Part shown: one piece after another, positions 10,211 through 20,372 of the stretch
How the letters are laid out: each line of letters starts with the position of its first letter
Position numbering within the stretch: the first letter of the stretch is position 1
DNA from: Microcella pacifica
GTDB taxonomy: Bacteria > Actinomycetota > Actinomycetes > Actinomycetales > Microbacteriaceae
Direction: 5' to 3'
Assembly: GCF_009371975.2 (NCBI RefSeq)
Contig: NZ_VIKT02000004.1
Location: 104,789-168,788 of the forward strand
Length of the DNA: 64,000 nucleotides
The notes under the pieces: generated by a model
Databases searched by the model: none
What the model was told of the DNA's origin: nothing
What the model saw: the letters and a program-made list of their open reading frames with translations, nothing else
Position numbers and translations under genes: made by a program

Positions 10211-10308
10211 TCTCCACAATTCAGGAGCGCGCCCTCGTCCAGCGCCCTGCGCGGGGCGCTTCGGCGTGTCGAGGAGCCCTGCGGCACCGCAACTCCTGAA
10301 TTGTGGAG
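10211..10308. repeat. Palindromic intergenic repeat, copy B
   Basis: Same arms as copy A: TCTCCACAATTCAGGAG (10211-10227) and CTCCTGAATTGTGGAG (10293-10308). The interior has GGCGTGTCGAGGAG. Copies A and B are only 57 bp apart, so alternative pairing between the right arm of A and the left arm of B is also possible. Confidence 0.85.
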
Positions 10309-10394
10309 ACGGCGCGGCGTGGGCTGACGCCCGGCGCAGGGAGGGTGGGCGGCGGGCGGCGGGCGGGATGCTCGGCTCGGGGCCAGCGCGCGGG

Positions 10395-11426
10395 CTAGTG
10401 GCCCTCGCCGCGGGTCGCGACGACGCGCAGGAGGGTCTCGAGCGCGAACACGGGGTCGCGGCCCGCGCCCTTGACCTGCGCGTCGCACTCGGCGGCGGCG
10501 AGGATCGCGCGGCCGAGCCCCGCCTCCTCCCAGCCCTGCAGGTCTCGGCGGGCGCGATCGACCTGCCAGGGTGCGAGGCCCAGCTGCGAGGCGACCTGAC
10601 CCCCCGATCCGCGTGTGCCGCCGACCTTCGCCATCGTGCGCAGCTTCATCGCGAATGCGGCGACCATCGGAACGGGGTCGGCTCCCGTGTCGAGCGCGTG
10701 CCGCAGCAGCCCCAGAGCTTCGCCGTGCCGCCCGGCGATCGCGGCGTCGGCGACCGCGAAGGCGTTCGTCTCCACACGGCCGCCGTAGTACTTCGTGACC
10801 GTCTGCTCGGTGATCTCACCCTCGGTGTCGGCCATGAGCTGCTGGCACGCCCCCGCGAGCTCGCCCAGGTCATCGCCGAACGCACTCACGAGCGCGCGCA
10901 GAGCGAGCGGCGCGATCGGGCGGCCCGCGTGGCGGAACTCGGCGGCCGCGAAGTCGGCGCGGTCGTTGTCGCGCTTGAGCTCCGCGCAGATGACCTCGAT
11001 GCCGCCACCGGCACCGCCACGGATGGCGTCGAGCAGCTTCTTGCCGCGCACTCCCCCGCCGTGCCGCAGCAGCACGACGGTGTCGTCGGCCGGCTGCTCG
11101 AGGAACGACAGCGCGTCCTCCAGGAATGCGTCGGTGCACTTCTCGACGTTGGCCACGCGGATCAGCCTCGGCTCCCCGAACAGGGAGGGGCTCGCCAGGG
11201 TGAGCAGCTCGCCGGGCGCGTAGGTGTCGGCACCCAGGTCGTGCACCTCGAGGCTCGGATCCTGCCCGCGCAGGGCATCCCGCAGCATCGTCGATGCGCG
11301 GTCGGCGAGGAACGATTCGGGGCCGGTCACGAGCACAATGGGCGCCGACCTGATCTCGTGCCACGCAATCTGCGGGATGCTCGCCTTCGCCCGCGCGGAG
11401 CCTGACGACCTCTTCGTGGCGGCCAT
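10395..11426 (-). CDS. holA: DNA polymerase III subunit delta
   Basis: The clamp-loader subunit that opens the beta sliding clamp. 343 aa, normal for actinobacterial HolA. Recognised by VLVTGPESFLADRA near the N-terminus, the middle AAA-like region and the C-terminal collar helices (MVAAFAMKLRTMAKV, FALETLLRVVATRG). ATG 11426 has AAGGAG five bases upstream, and longer upstream reading in frame has no such support. Position next to comEC and rpsT is the conserved order. Confidence 0.95.
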   Translation of the reverse strand: MAATKRSSGSARAKASIPQIAWHEIRSAPIVLVTGPESFLADRASTMLRDALRGQDPSLEVHDLGADTYAPGELLTLASPSLFGEPRLIRVANVEKCTDAFLEDALSFLEQPADDTVVLLRHGGGVRGKKLLDAIRGGAGGGIEVICAELKRDNDRADFAAAEFRHAGRPIAPLALRALVSAFGDDLGELAGACQQLMADTEGEITEQTVTKYYGGRVETNAFAVADAAIAGRHGEALGLLRHALDTGADPVPMVAAFAMKLRTMAKVGGTRGSGGQVASQLGLAPWQVDRARRDLQGWEEAGLGRAILAAAECDAQVKGAGRDPVFALETLLRVVATRGEGH

Positions 11427-11536
11427 CACGCTCCTTCGGCGCTCGAGTTCGGGCAATGCGGGCAGTGCGGGCAGGTACAGGCTGGTACATGCGGGTGCCG
11501 CGTGCGGCCCCCTCAGCCTAGCCAGCGCCGCCGACG

Positions 11537-13945
11537 TCAGCCGCCCGGTCGCGCCCCGCCCCGGGCGTGCTCGCCGGCGACACCGCGTTCCGTCCACACC
11601 AACCACGACCCGGGTTGCTCCCCCGGCGCGAGCAGCACGAGCCCGTGCAGGTCGGAGCGCGCCGTGAGTGCCCCCGACGCGACAACGGCGTCGAGCGCCT
11701 CGGGCGTCGGGTGGCCGTAGCCGTTGTCCGCGCCGACCCCGATGAGCGCGACCGCAGGCGAGGCGCGCGCATACAGCTCGGCCTCTTGGTCGGCCGCACC
11801 GTGGTGCGCGACCGTGATCGCATCGACGGGATGCACGGCACCGAGCAGCGCGCGCTGGCCAGCCGCACCCACATCGCCGAGGGTCAGCAGGCTCGGGCAG
11901 CCCGCGCACTGCGGCCCGGGGCGCCACTCCAGGACGATGCTCGCGTCGTTGCCGGGCTCGACCCCGCGGTGGTCGGGTGGCGCGAGCACTCGCCAGGTGT
12001 AGCCGCCGAGCGCCCCGACTTCCCCGGCAGCGACCTCGTGCACCGTCGCACCGGCAGCGACGAGCCCCTCGACCACGGCCTCGTCGGCGGGCCGCCCGGT
12101 CGGCCCCACCAGAACGCGCTCGGCCATTCCGTGCACGACCTCGACCGCGCCGACGTGGTCGTCATCGAAGTGGGTGAGCACGAGCAGGTCGACGCGCTGG
12201 ATGCCGAGGGTGTCGAGACAGCGCTGCAAGAGCGCAGCATCCCGCCCCGTATCGATGAGCGCGACCTGGCCGCCGTGCCGCACGAGCAGCGCGTCGCCCT
12301 GGCCCACGTCGCACTGCGCGATGCGCCACTCGGCGGGGCGCTGCAGTAGCGCGAGTGCGTGAGCTCCCGCCGTCGCCCCTGCGACGACGACGAGCAGCAC
12401 GGCGCCCGAGAGCGCCAGCCTCCGGCGCAAGCGCGCCGATCCGAGCCGCGCGGGCACGCCGACAACGAGCAGCCCCACCGTCGTCAGCACCGCGAGAAGC
12501 ACGGCACCCAGACCGCCCTCCGGCCACGGCAGCACGGCTCCCGGCAGCGAGGAGGCGACGGTCGCGATGCCCGCGATCCACGCGGAGGGCAACCAGGCGA
12601 CTGCCGCGACGACCGTCGCGAGCGGCGGCACGAGGGGCGCGAGCAGGCACGCGATCATGCCGAGAATCGTCGCGACCGGAGCCGCGGGGGCCGCGAGCAC
12701 ATTGGCGAGCACACCCATGAGCGGCACCTCAGGCGCGAGCAGGATGAGCACCGGCTGGCACACGAGCTGCGCGGCGAGCGGTACGGCGATCCACAGCGCG
12801 AGCCCCGCAGGCATCACCGAGCGCAGTCGCTCGGCGAGCGGCCCGGCGAGGACGAGGAGCGCCGCCGTCGCCAGCACCGACAGTACGAAACCGTAGGAGC
12901 GCGCGATCCACGGGTCGAGCACGAGGATGCCGAAGACGGCGACGGCGAGTACGGGCAGCCCCTGCGCGGGCCGCCCGCTCGCGAGGGCGAGCAGCACGAC
13001 GGCGGCCATGACGGCGGCGCGCACGACGCTCGGCTCGGGCGTCACGAGCAGCACGAAGCCGCCGAGCGCCGCGAGCGCGACGCCGATGCGCACGGGCCGC
13101 GGCCACCGCAGCAGCGCGCCGACCCCGAGCACGAGGCCGACGACGATCGCGCAGTTCGCCCCCGAGACCGCGGTGAGGTGACTGAGGGCGCTGCGCTTCA
13201 TCGCGGCGTCGAGCTCGTCCGACACCGCCGACGTGTCGCCGATCGCGAGGCCCGGCAGCAGCGCGGCCCCGTCGCCCGCGAAGGGCTGCATGAGGTCGAG
13301 GAAGCGGTCGCGCAGCGCATCCGTCGCACCGAGCAGCGGCGGCGCACCCCGCACCGGCTGCAGCTCGCTGAGCACGCGCGCGAGGGCCACCCGGTCGTCG
13401 CCCGGCTCCACCGGGATGAGCCGCACCGCACCCTCGAGCCGCAGGCCGAGCGGCCAGCGCCCCTGCGCCTCGACCCCGAGCAGGCGCACCGGCACGCTCA
13501 CCGCGTAGGTGACGCCATCACGATCGGTCACGCGCTCCAGGCGGCCATCGACGGATGCTCCGCGCCAGCCCGCCCCGTCCTCGAGCTCCCCGGTCGCGGC
13601 ACCGGCGACCGTCTGCTCGAGCACGATCACGACCTCGAGCCTCTCCCCTAAGGCCAGCGCGTCACGCACGGGCGCGGGCTCGCGCGACCCCGCCGCAACG
13701 CCCACCGCCGCGCCGAGCGCGGCGCTGACGAGCAGCGCGGGCACGACGAGGGATCCGGCGCGGAGCCCGACGGGTGCGCCTGTACGACTGCGCCCACGCC
13801 GCTCGAGCACGACCACCCCCAGCGCCCCGAGCGCCGAGACCGTGGCGACCCCGAACCCCACCGCCCCCGCCGACGGCAGCCCGATGAGCACCATGACCAC
13901 GACCCAGCCGAGCCCCACCGGCACGGCGAGGCGCGCGTCGGTCAC
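11537..13945 (-). CDS. comEC: ComEC/Rec2 family DNA-uptake channel
   Basis: An 802-aa integral membrane protein forming the channel for single-stranded DNA during natural transformation. The N-terminus has membrane segments and a ComEC N-terminal domain. The central competence domain holds many helices (about residues 200-500), with SHLTAVSGANCAIV. The C-terminal metallo-beta-lactamase-like domain has DVGQGDALLV and THFDDDHVG. GTG 13945 overlaps the comEA stop (GTGA). No pilus genes are seen in the window, so competence itself is not shown. Confidence 0.95.
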   Translation of the reverse strand: MTDARLAVPVGLGWVVVMVLIGLPSAGAVGFGVATVSALGALGVVVLERRGRSRTGAPVGLRAGSLVVPALLVSAALGAAVGVAAGSREPAPVRDALALGERLEVVIVLEQTVAGAATGELEDGAGWRGASVDGRLERVTDRDGVTYAVSVPVRLLGVEAQGRWPLGLRLEGAVRLIPVEPGDDRVALARVLSELQPVRGAPPLLGATDALRDRFLDLMQPFAGDGAALLPGLAIGDTSAVSDELDAAMKRSALSHLTAVSGANCAIVVGLVLGVGALLRWPRPVRIGVALAALGGFVLLVTPEPSVVRAAVMAAVVLLALASGRPAQGLPVLAVAVFGILVLDPWIARSYGFVLSVLATAALLVLAGPLAERLRSVMPAGLALWIAVPLAAQLVCQPVLILLAPEVPLMGVLANVLAAPAAPVATILGMIACLLAPLVPPLATVVAAVAWLPSAWIAGIATVASSLPGAVLPWPEGGLGAVLLAVLTTVGLLVVGVPARLGSARLRRRLALSGAVLLVVVAGATAGAHALALLQRPAEWRIAQCDVGQGDALLVRHGGQVALIDTGRDAALLQRCLDTLGIQRVDLLVLTHFDDDHVGAVEVVHGMAERVLVGPTGRPADEAVVEGLVAAGATVHEVAAGEVGALGGYTWRVLAPPDHRGVEPGNDASIVLEWRPGPQCAGCPSLLTLGDVGAAGQRALLGAVHPVDAITVAHHGAADQEAELYARASPAVALIGVGADNGYGHPTPEALDAVVASGALTARSDLHGLVLLAPGEQPGSWLVWTERGVAGEHARGGARPGG

Positions 13946-14637
13946 ACCGTCACCTGGTCACGAAAGCCGTCGAGGGTCTTCTGCCCGATGCCCGAGACGG
14001 CGAGCAACTCATCGACCGCGCGAAAGCCCCCGTTGGCGTCGCGCCACGCGATGATGCGGCCCGCGAGCGCGGGACCGATGCCGGGCAGCGTCTCGAGTGC
14101 TGCCGCGTCGGCAGTGTTGATGTTGACGAGCCCCGACCCTGTGCCCGCGCCTGCACCGCTCGCGGCGCCCGCACCGGGCGGCGGAACCTCCCCGACCCGC
14201 GGCACGTACAGCTGCTCCCCGTCGACGACGACGCGCGCCAGGTTCACCCCGCCCAGGTCGGCCTCGTCGGTAGGCCCGCGTGCGGCAGCGATCGCGTCGA
14301 CGACGCGGGAGCCCGCGGGCAGCACGACGATGCCGGGCTCGACGACCGCGCCGTGCACGTGCAGCACGAGCCGTGCGGCCTCGGGCGACGGATCGAGGAT
14401 GCCCGGCTCGCTGGGCGGCTCGAGCACAGCATCCCGGCCAGCCTCGTCAGTCGACCCACCGCCACCGGCACCCGCATCACCCACGGCAACGACCTCACCG
14501 CCCGGCGTCACGATCGCCGCGACGACCGCGGCCCCCACCCCGAGCAGGGCGAGCACGACGACTCCCGTGACGGCCGCCCGCACGCGCACGCCGCGCCGGG
14601 CCGGTCCGCCGAGCTGCGCGGGGGCGAGGTCACTCAC
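13942..14637 (-). CDS. comEA: ComEA family DNA-binding protein
   Basis: A 231-aa surface DNA receptor for uptake. One N-terminal membrane helix (about residues 20-45) is followed by a Gly/Ala-rich linker, a SLBB-like domain (VHGAVVEPGIVVLPAGSRV), a second low-complexity linker, and C-terminal paired helix-hairpin-helix motifs (NINTADAAALETLPGIGP, VSGIGQKTLDGF). It starts at GTG 14637 and is coupled to comEC. An alternative start further in would lose the cytoplasmic tail only. Confidence 0.95.
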   Translation of the reverse strand: MSDLAPAQLGGPARRGVRVRAAVTGVVVLALLGVGAAVVAAIVTPGGEVVAVGDAGAGGGGSTDEAGRDAVLEPPSEPGILDPSPEAARLVLHVHGAVVEPGIVVLPAGSRVVDAIAAARGPTDEADLGGVNLARVVVDGEQLYVPRVGEVPPPGAGAASGAGAGTGSGLVNINTADAAALETLPGIGPALAGRIIAWRDANGGFRAVDELLAVSGIGQKTLDGFRDQVTV

Positions 14638-14698
14638 GCACGGAGGCTAGGCGCACCCCCGACACTCACGAGCGCCGCGCGGGAAACCGGGGAGAGCC

Positions 14699-17272
14699 CT
14701 ACTTCTTGGTCGCGATGTTGACGACCCGCGGGGCGCGCGCGATGACCTGCGCGATCTCGCGGTCGCCGATGGCCCGCTGCACGGCCGCGGAGGCCCGCGC
14801 GAGCGCCTCGAGCTCGTCGTTGCCGATCTTAGGGCTCACCTCGAGCCGGTCGCGCACCTTGCCGTCGACCTGCACGACCGCGGTCACCTGGTCCTCGACG
14901 AGCAGCAGAGGGTCGGCCTTGCGCCAGCCGGCGAAGGCCACGAGGGTCTCCTTCGTGCCGTCGAAGTGGCCGAGGCGCTGCCACATGTCGTCCGCCGTGT
15001 GGGGTGCGTAGAGCGAGAGACCGACCGCGACGACCTCGACGGCCTCGCGCACCGCGGGGTCGCCCGCGCCAGGCCCCGAGTCGATGGCCTTGCGGATGGC
15101 GTTGACGAGCTCCATCGTGCGCGCGACGCCCACGTTGAACTTGAACGCCTCGATGAGCCCCGGCACTTCCGAGAGGTACTTGTGGGTCACGCGGCGCAGC
15201 GCCGTATCGCCCGTCTCCGGGTCGGCGCCGACGGGCGCGGTGACCTCGCCCGACAGCCGCCAGGCGCGGGCGAGGAACTTCTGCGAGCCCGTGACCGACA
15301 CGTCGGCCCAGTCGATGTCGTCCTCCGGCGGGCCGGCGAACGCCATCGTGAGGCGCACGGCGTCGACGCCGAACCGGTCGAGCTCCTCGGTGAAGTACAC
15401 GAGGTTGCCCTTCGACTTCGACATCTTCGCGCCGTCGAGAATGACCATGCCCTGGTTGAGCAGGGCGCTGAACGGCTCGGTGAAGCTCACGTACCCGAGG
15501 TCGAAGAGCACCTTCGTGATGAAGCGCGCGTACAGCAGGTGCAGGATCGCGTGCTCGACGCCGCCGATGTACTGGTCGACGGGCGCCCACTTCTCGGCCT
15601 GTGCGGGGTCGAACGCCTTCGTCGAGTCGCGCGGGTCGAGGAAGCGCAGGAAATACCAGGAGGAGTCGACGAAGGTGTCCATCGTGTCCGTGTCGCGGCG
15701 TGCGGGGCGCCCGTCGGGCGTCGTCGTCGCGACCCACTCCTCGAGGCCGCCGAGGGGCGAGGTGCCCTTCGGCTTGAGGTCCATGCCCTTCTCCCACGGC
15801 AGTTCGAGGGGCAGAGCATCCTGCTCCAGGGGCACCTCCTCGCCGTCCTCCGTGTACATGATCGGAATGGGCGTGCCCCAGTACCGCTGGCGGCTGATGA
15901 GCCAATCGCGCAGGCGATAGGTCTTGGATGCTCGGCCCGTGCCGCGCTCCTCGAGCAGCTCGATCGCCCGCTTGATGGCGTTCGACTTGCTGAGGCCGTC
16001 GAGGGGCCCCGAGTTGATGAGGCGCCCGTCGCCCGTGAGAGCCTCCCCCGTGATGGCCGGGTCGATGGTCGGCGGCTCCTCGTTGAGCATCTCCTCGGTG
16101 ATGACGGGAATCGTGCCCGTCATGGGCGCGGTCGTGTCGACGACCATGCGAATGGGCAGGTCGTACGTGCGGGCGAAGTCGAGGTCGCGCTGGTCGTGCG
16201 CGGGCACGGCCATGATCGCGCCGTGGCCGTAGTCGGCGAGCACGTAGTCGGCCGCCCAGACGGGGATGCGCTCGCCGCTCACGGGGTTGATCGCCCAGCG
16301 GTCGAGGAAGACGCCGGTCTTGTCGCGCGTGGCGTCCTGCCGGTCGATCTCGCTCTTCTTCTGCGCCTGCTCGAGGTAGTCCTGGAACGCGGCGCGCACC
16401 TCGGGCGTCGACCCACTCGCGAGCTCGGCGGCAAGATCGCTATCGGGGGCGACGACCATGAACGTGGCGCCGAAGAGCGTGTCGGGGCGCGTCGTGAACA
16501 CCGTCACGGGTGCCTCGTGGCCCTCGATGACGAAGTCGACGTCGGCGCCGACGGAGCGGCCGATCCAGTTGCGCTGCATCGACAGCACCTTGGCGGGCCA
16601 CGAGCCCTCGAGCTGGTTGAGGTCGTCGAGCAGGCGGTCGGCGTAGTCGGTGATCTTGAAGTACCACTGGGTGAGCTTCTTCTTCACGACGACCGCGCCG
16701 GACCGGTCGGAGGTGCCGTCGGGCAGCACCTGCTCGTTGGCGAGCACCGTCTGGTCGACCGGGTCCCAGTTGACCCAGCTGTCCTTGCGGTAGGCGAGGC
16801 CCTTCTTGTACATCTCGAGGAACAGCCACTGGTTCCAGCGGTAGTACTCGGGGTCGGAGGTGTGCAGCACGCGGTCCCAGTCGAAGCTCGCGGCGTAGCG
16901 CTTCATCGACGCCTTCTGCTGCTCGATGTTCTCGTACGTCCACTCGCGCGGGTCGGCGCCGCGCTTGATGGCGGCGTTCTCGGCGGGCAGGCCGAACGAG
17001 TCCCAGCCGATCGGGTGCAGCACCGTGAAGCCGCGCTGGCGCCAGTAGCGCGCGACGATGTCGCCGAGCGCGTAGACCTCGGCGTGCCCCATGTGCAGGT
17101 CGCCCGAGGGGTAGGGGAACATGTCGAGGATGTACTTGCGCGGCTTGGACTCGGGCGCGTCGGAGGTCGAGAACGGCGCGAGCTCCTCCCACACCGGCGC
17201 CCAGCGCGCCTCGATGCGGCGGAAGTCGTAGTCGTTCTCGTCGTGCTCGTCGTGGTGGCTCACGCTGCTCAC
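14699..17272 (-). CDS. leuS: Leucyl-tRNA synthetase
   Basis: Charges tRNA-Leu with leucine in the cytoplasm. 857 aa with class I signatures: the HIGH-type HMGH in [11 protein letters not shown] and the KMSKS loop in [10 protein letters not shown]. Between them is the CP1 editing domain ([26 protein letters not shown]). The C-terminal anticodon-binding region is complete. GTG 17272 is the first plausible start; its ribosome site (GAGAG) is weak. It precedes comEA by 61 bp and may be co-transcribed. Confidence 0.98.
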   Translation of the reverse strand: MSSVSHHDEHDENDYDFRRIEARWAPVWEELAPFSTSDAPESKPRKYILDMFPYPSGDLHMGHAEVYALGDIVARYWRQRGFTVLHPIGWDSFGLPAENAAIKRGADPREWTYENIEQQKASMKRYAASFDWDRVLHTSDPEYYRWNQWLFLEMYKKGLAYRKDSWVNWDPVDQTVLANEQVLPDGTSDRSGAVVVKKKLTQWYFKITDYADRLLDDLNQLEGSWPAKVLSMQRNWIGRSVGADVDFVIEGHEAPVTVFTTRPDTLFGATFMVVAPDSDLAAELASGSTPEVRAAFQDYLEQAQKKSEIDRQDATRDKTGVFLDRWAINPVSGERIPVWAADYVLADYGHGAIMAVPAHDQRDLDFARTYDLPIRMVVDTTAPMTGTIPVITEEMLNEEPPTIDPAITGEALTGDGRLINSGPLDGLSKSNAIKRAIELLEERGTGRASKTYRLRDWLISRQRYWGTPIPIMYTEDGEEVPLEQDALPLELPWEKGMDLKPKGTSPLGGLEEWVATTTPDGRPARRDTDTMDTFVDSSWYFLRFLDPRDSTKAFDPAQAEKWAPVDQYIGGVEHAILHLLYARFITKVLFDLGYVSFTEPFSALLNQGMVILDGAKMSKSKGNLVYFTEELDRFGVDAVRLTMAFAGPPEDDIDWADVSVTGSQKFLARAWRLSGEVTAPVGADPETGDTALRRVTHKYLSEVPGLIEAFKFNVGVARTMELVNAIRKAIDSGPGAGDPAVREAVEVVAVGLSLYAPHTADDMWQRLGHFDGTKETLVAFAGWRKADPLLLVEDQVTAVVQVDGKVRDRLEVSPKIGNDELEALARASAAVQRAIGDREIAQVIARAPRVVNIATKK

Positions 17273-17351
17273 AGTTCTCTCACTCGCGGTGCTACAGGGG
17301 GTGGGTGCTCGTGCGGCGGCAGGCGGCGATGGCCGCGCCCGGCACGAACTC

Positions 17352-18785
17352 TCAGGGTACCGGGTGCTCCTGCGCGCCGAGCGCTCGCAGCAGGGCCGCA
17401 GCCTTGAGGTGCATCTCGGCCGTCTCCTCCGCCGGCTCGCTCAGCGCGGTCACGCCGCCGCCCGCTCCGATCGTCGCCGTCCGCCCCTCCAGCAGGATGC
17501 TGCGGATGACCATCGCCAGGTCGGCCGAGCCGTCCGCGCCGAGGTAGCCGAAGGCGCCGGAGTACACGCCGCGCGGCCCCGCCTCCCACTCGGCGAGCAG
17601 CTCGATCGCCCGCCGCTTGGGCGCGCCCGTCATCGACCCGGCGGGCAGGCACGCCGCGACCGCGTCGAGCGCGTCGAGGCCCTCCCGCAGCCGCCCTTGC
17701 ACGGTGGAGACGAGCTGGTGCACGTGCGCGTAGCTCTCCACCTCGAGCAGCCCTGTGACGGCGACCGTGCCGACCTCGCCCACGCGGGAGAGGTCGTTGC
17801 GCATGAGGTCGACGATCATGAGGTTCTCGGCCTGCTCCTTGTCGCTCGCCTTCAGCTCCGCGGCGAGCGCCGCATCCCGCACGGGGTCGGCGTGGCGCGG
17901 CCGCGTGCCCTTGATGGGGCGCGTGCTCACCGTGCCATCGCTCACGCGCAGGAACGTCTCGGGGCTCGCACTCAGCAGAGTGGTGCCGCCGATGCGCAGC
18001 AGCGCCCCGTGGTGGGCGGGGCTGCCGCGCCGCAGCCGGCGATACACCTCGACGGGGTCGTGGTCCGCGTCGTGGGCGCCCACCACGCTCGCCTGCGTCG
18101 TGAGGCACAGCTGGTACGCCTCTCCTTCGCGGATCGCCTCCTGGCAGCGGGCCACGAGCGCCGCGTAGTGGGCGTCGTCGTCGCGCCACACGGCGGTGGC
18201 CGGTTGCGGGTCGGCGACGGGGGGCGGGGATGCTGCGCTCGCGCCGCGCACGAGCTCGAGCATCCGGTGCCGCCAGTCGGCGAGCTCGCCGCTCCACTGC
18301 CCCGTACCTGCTTCGTCGAGCGCCACGAGACTGACGGTGCCCGCCTCGTGGTCGATGAGCACGCCGCGGTCGACGCACAGCCACGCCGCACGGTGGTGAC
18401 CCGGCACAGGCGGAACGGGCATGCCCATGGTCTCGCCCCGCAGCTCGTAGCCGAACCAGCCGACGAGCCCGAGCGGCACCGCGTCGTCGGCGCTGTCGCC
18501 TGCACCGTCGCGCTGCCGGCCGAGCGCGGACATGTCGGCGAGCGCCGCCCGCAGTGCCGGCAGCACGGGCTCCCCCTCCGGCAGGGGCACACGCTCGCCC
18601 ACGGCGAGGAGGCTGCGGCCGGTGCGCGCCCCTACGCCGCTGTCGAGCCAGACGAGGCCGTCGGCGTCGGGGTGGGCGGCGTCGAGCCGCAGCAGGAGCG
18701 CCTCGGCGTCCAGCGCGGGCAGGCCTGCGAAGTCACCGTGGTCGCCGACGCGCCCGAGGGGCTCGACGAGCAGACCGTGACGCAT
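17352..18785 (-). CDS. pabB: Aminodeoxychorismate synthase component I (PabB)
   Basis: Converts chorismate with ammonia to 4-amino-4-deoxychorismate for folate synthesis. 477 aa. The chorismate-binding signature has PIKGT, whose Lys marks PabB rather than anthranilate synthase (PIAGT). Further motifs are [24 protein letters not shown] and YSGAFGYLG. The N-terminal part is the usual divergent half. ATG 18785 faces the divergent pabC-like gene only 12 bp away, so the two promoters must lie in or overlap the coding starts. Confidence 0.93.
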   Translation of the reverse strand: MRHGLLVEPLGRVGDHGDFAGLPALDAEALLLRLDAAHPDADGLVWLDSGVGARTGRSLLAVGERVPLPEGEPVLPALRAALADMSALGRQRDGAGDSADDAVPLGLVGWFGYELRGETMGMPVPPVPGHHRAAWLCVDRGVLIDHEAGTVSLVALDEAGTGQWSGELADWRHRMLELVRGASAASPPPVADPQPATAVWRDDDAHYAALVARCQEAIREGEAYQLCLTTQASVVGAHDADHDPVEVYRRLRRGSPAHHGALLRIGGTTLLSASPETFLRVSDGTVSTRPIKGTRPRHADPVRDAALAAELKASDKEQAENLMIVDLMRNDLSRVGEVGTVAVTGLLEVESYAHVHQLVSTVQGRLREGLDALDAVAACLPAGSMTGAPKRRAIELLAEWEAGPRGVYSGAFGYLGADGSADLAMVIRSILLEGRTATIGAGGGVTALSEPAEETAEMHLKAAALLRALGAQEHPVP

Positions 18786-18797
18786 ACGCTGAATCCT

Positions 18798-19595
18798 ATG
18801 AGTGAGGCACTGCACGTCTGGCGCGGGTCCACCGCGACCGACGGCCCGTGGCAGCCGGTCGACTGGTGCGACCCGCACGCGGGCGCCGTGCTCGCGGCCG
18901 ACTCGTGGCGCGTCGTCGACGGCGCAGCGCGCGGCCTGCACCACCACCGCGATCGCTTCCTCGGCAGTGTCGCCGCACTCCTGGGCGAGGCGACCGAGCC
19001 GCAGGCGTTCTGGAGTGCGGCGCTCGCCCTCATCCCGAGCGAGGGCGACTGGTTTCCCCGTGTGGAGCTGCGGGCTCGCGGCGAGGGCGCGCAACTCTCC
19101 CTGCGCGTGCGCCCCACCCCCGCCACGAGCACGGAGGCCGTCGTCGCCACGGCACCGCACGACCCTCGCATCCAGCCGCGCATCAAGGGCCCTGACCTGG
19201 AGTCGCTGCAGCGCCTGCGCACGCTCGTGCAGCCGCACGGCGCGCAGGAGGCGATCATCCTCACTCCCACGGCGGAGGTCGTCGAGGGCGCGTACAGCTC
19301 GCTCGTGTGGTGGCGGGACGGGGTACTGCATCGCGTGGATGACGCTCTGCCGCGCATCCCGAGCGTCACCGAGCGCATCGTGACCGACGCGGCGACGGCA
19401 GAGGGTGTCGAGGTGCGCGCGGTGCAGGCGCACCCGCGCGACTTCGACGGCGCCGAGCTCTGGGTGCTGAGCGCCCTGCACGGCCTGCGGGTCGCGACCG
19501 ACTGGGTGCAGGGGCCGCAGCTGGTTGTCGAGCCGGGGCGCGCCGAGCGAGGGCGGGTGTGGCTCGACGCCGCCCGTCGCCCGCTACTCCACTGA
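18798..19595 (+). CDS. Aminotransferase class IV, 4-amino-4-deoxychorismate lyase-like
   Basis: A 265-aa PLP-fold protein, probably releasing 4-aminobenzoate from aminodeoxychorismate. The divergent PabB neighbour supports this. The likely PLP lysine is in RIKGPDLESLQRLR, and EGAYSSLVWWRDG corresponds to the family's E...SN/S..... strand. The canonical Asn after Ser is replaced, so the activity is inferred from context. ATG 18798 has little ribosome site, and a leaderless transcript is possible given the 12-bp divergent gap. Confidence 0.75.
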   Translation: MSEALHVWRGSTATDGPWQPVDWCDPHAGAVLAADSWRVVDGAARGLHHHRDRFLGSVAALLGEATEPQAFWSAALALIPSEGDWFPRVELRARGEGAQLSLRVRPTPATSTEAVVATAPHDPRIQPRIKGPDLESLQRLRTLVQPHGAQEAIILTPTAEVVEGAYSSLVWWRDGVLHRVDDALPRIPSVTERIVTDAATAEGVEVRAVQAHPRDFDGAELWVLSALHGLRVATDWVQGPQLVVEPGRAERGRVWLDAARRPLLH

Positions 19596-19643
19596 GCGCC
19601 GCGCGTCGCCCGCTGTTCACCTGAGCGGAGTACACCAGGGCCT

Positions 19644-20288
19644 GTGGATGCCCTCACCGAGTGGGTCGTCGCCGCGGCCGCATCGCCCTGGGCGCTGCCC
19701 GTCACGGCTCTCCTCACCGTCGCCGACGCGTTTCTCGTGGTCGTGCCGAGCGAGACGGTCGTCGTGGCTCTCGGTTCCCTCGCCGTGTCGGAGGGCACCC
19801 CGAACCCGTTCCTGCTCGTGCTCGTCGCCGCCCTCGCGGCTGTGGTGGGCGACAGTCTCACGTTCCTGCTCGGCAGCCGCCTCGGGGCGCCGCTGCTCGC
19901 CCGCGTGCGGCACGCCCGTGTGCGGGCCGTGTTCGCGTGGGCGGGCGAGAACCTGCAGCGGCGCGCGGCGCTCGTCATCCTCATCGCCCGCTACATTCCG
20001 TTCGGTCGCGTCGCCGTCAACCTCGTGGCGGGCGCCACAGGCTTCCCGTACCGCCGCTACCTGCCCCTGAGCCTGCTCGCCTGCTCGGCCTGGGCGGTCT
20101 ACAACGTGGGGGTGGGTGCGGCCTTCGGCGCGTGGCTCGGCGACTACCCCGTGGTCGCCGTCGTCGTGTCGATCGTGGTCGCCATCGCGGTCGGTCTCGT
20201 GATCGACGCGGTGCGCATGCGACGAGAGGCTGCGCGGGGCCCCCGAGTAGGGGACACCACGACGGGGGACACCACGACGGGGGGATGA
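19644..20288 (+). CDS. DedA family membrane protein
   Basis: A 214-aa inner-membrane protein of the DedA/SNARE-associated family, thought to move or flip lipids and support membrane homeostasis. Segments include VVPSETVVVALG (the conserved PxE), GDSLTFLLGSRLG, and the family hallmark RYIPFGRVAVNLVAGATGFPY with the key Arg. The C-terminal tail ends in a tandem GDTTTGDTTTGG coded by two 15-bp direct repeats, a likely slippage site. GTG 19644 has AGGG upstream. Confidence 0.9.
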   Translation: MDALTEWVVAAAASPWALPVTALLTVADAFLVVVPSETVVVALGSLAVSEGTPNPFLLVLVAALAAVVGDSLTFLLGSRLGAPLLARVRHARVRAVFAWAGENLQRRAALVILIARYIPFGRVAVNLVAGATGFPYRRYLPLSLLACSAWAVYNVGVGAAFGAWLGDYPVVAVVVSIVVAIAVGLVIDAVRMRREAARGPRVGDTTTGDTTTGG

Positions 20289-20372
20289 CGAATCATCGCT
20301 CCTGAGCCCCTCGCCCCTTACACTGACGGGGGCCGGTGTTCCACAACCGGCGAACAAGGGGGAACGATAATC

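Noticed and set aside
10055..10308. Regularly spaced repeats resembling a CRISPR array
   Set aside because: Repeats alternate in orientation and form palindromes, spacers are not of uniform length, the same element occurs singly elsewhere, and no cas genes are present.
14966..17407. Long plus-strand open frame opposite leuS
   Set aside because: Antisense shadow of leuS; composition not protein-like and no motif.
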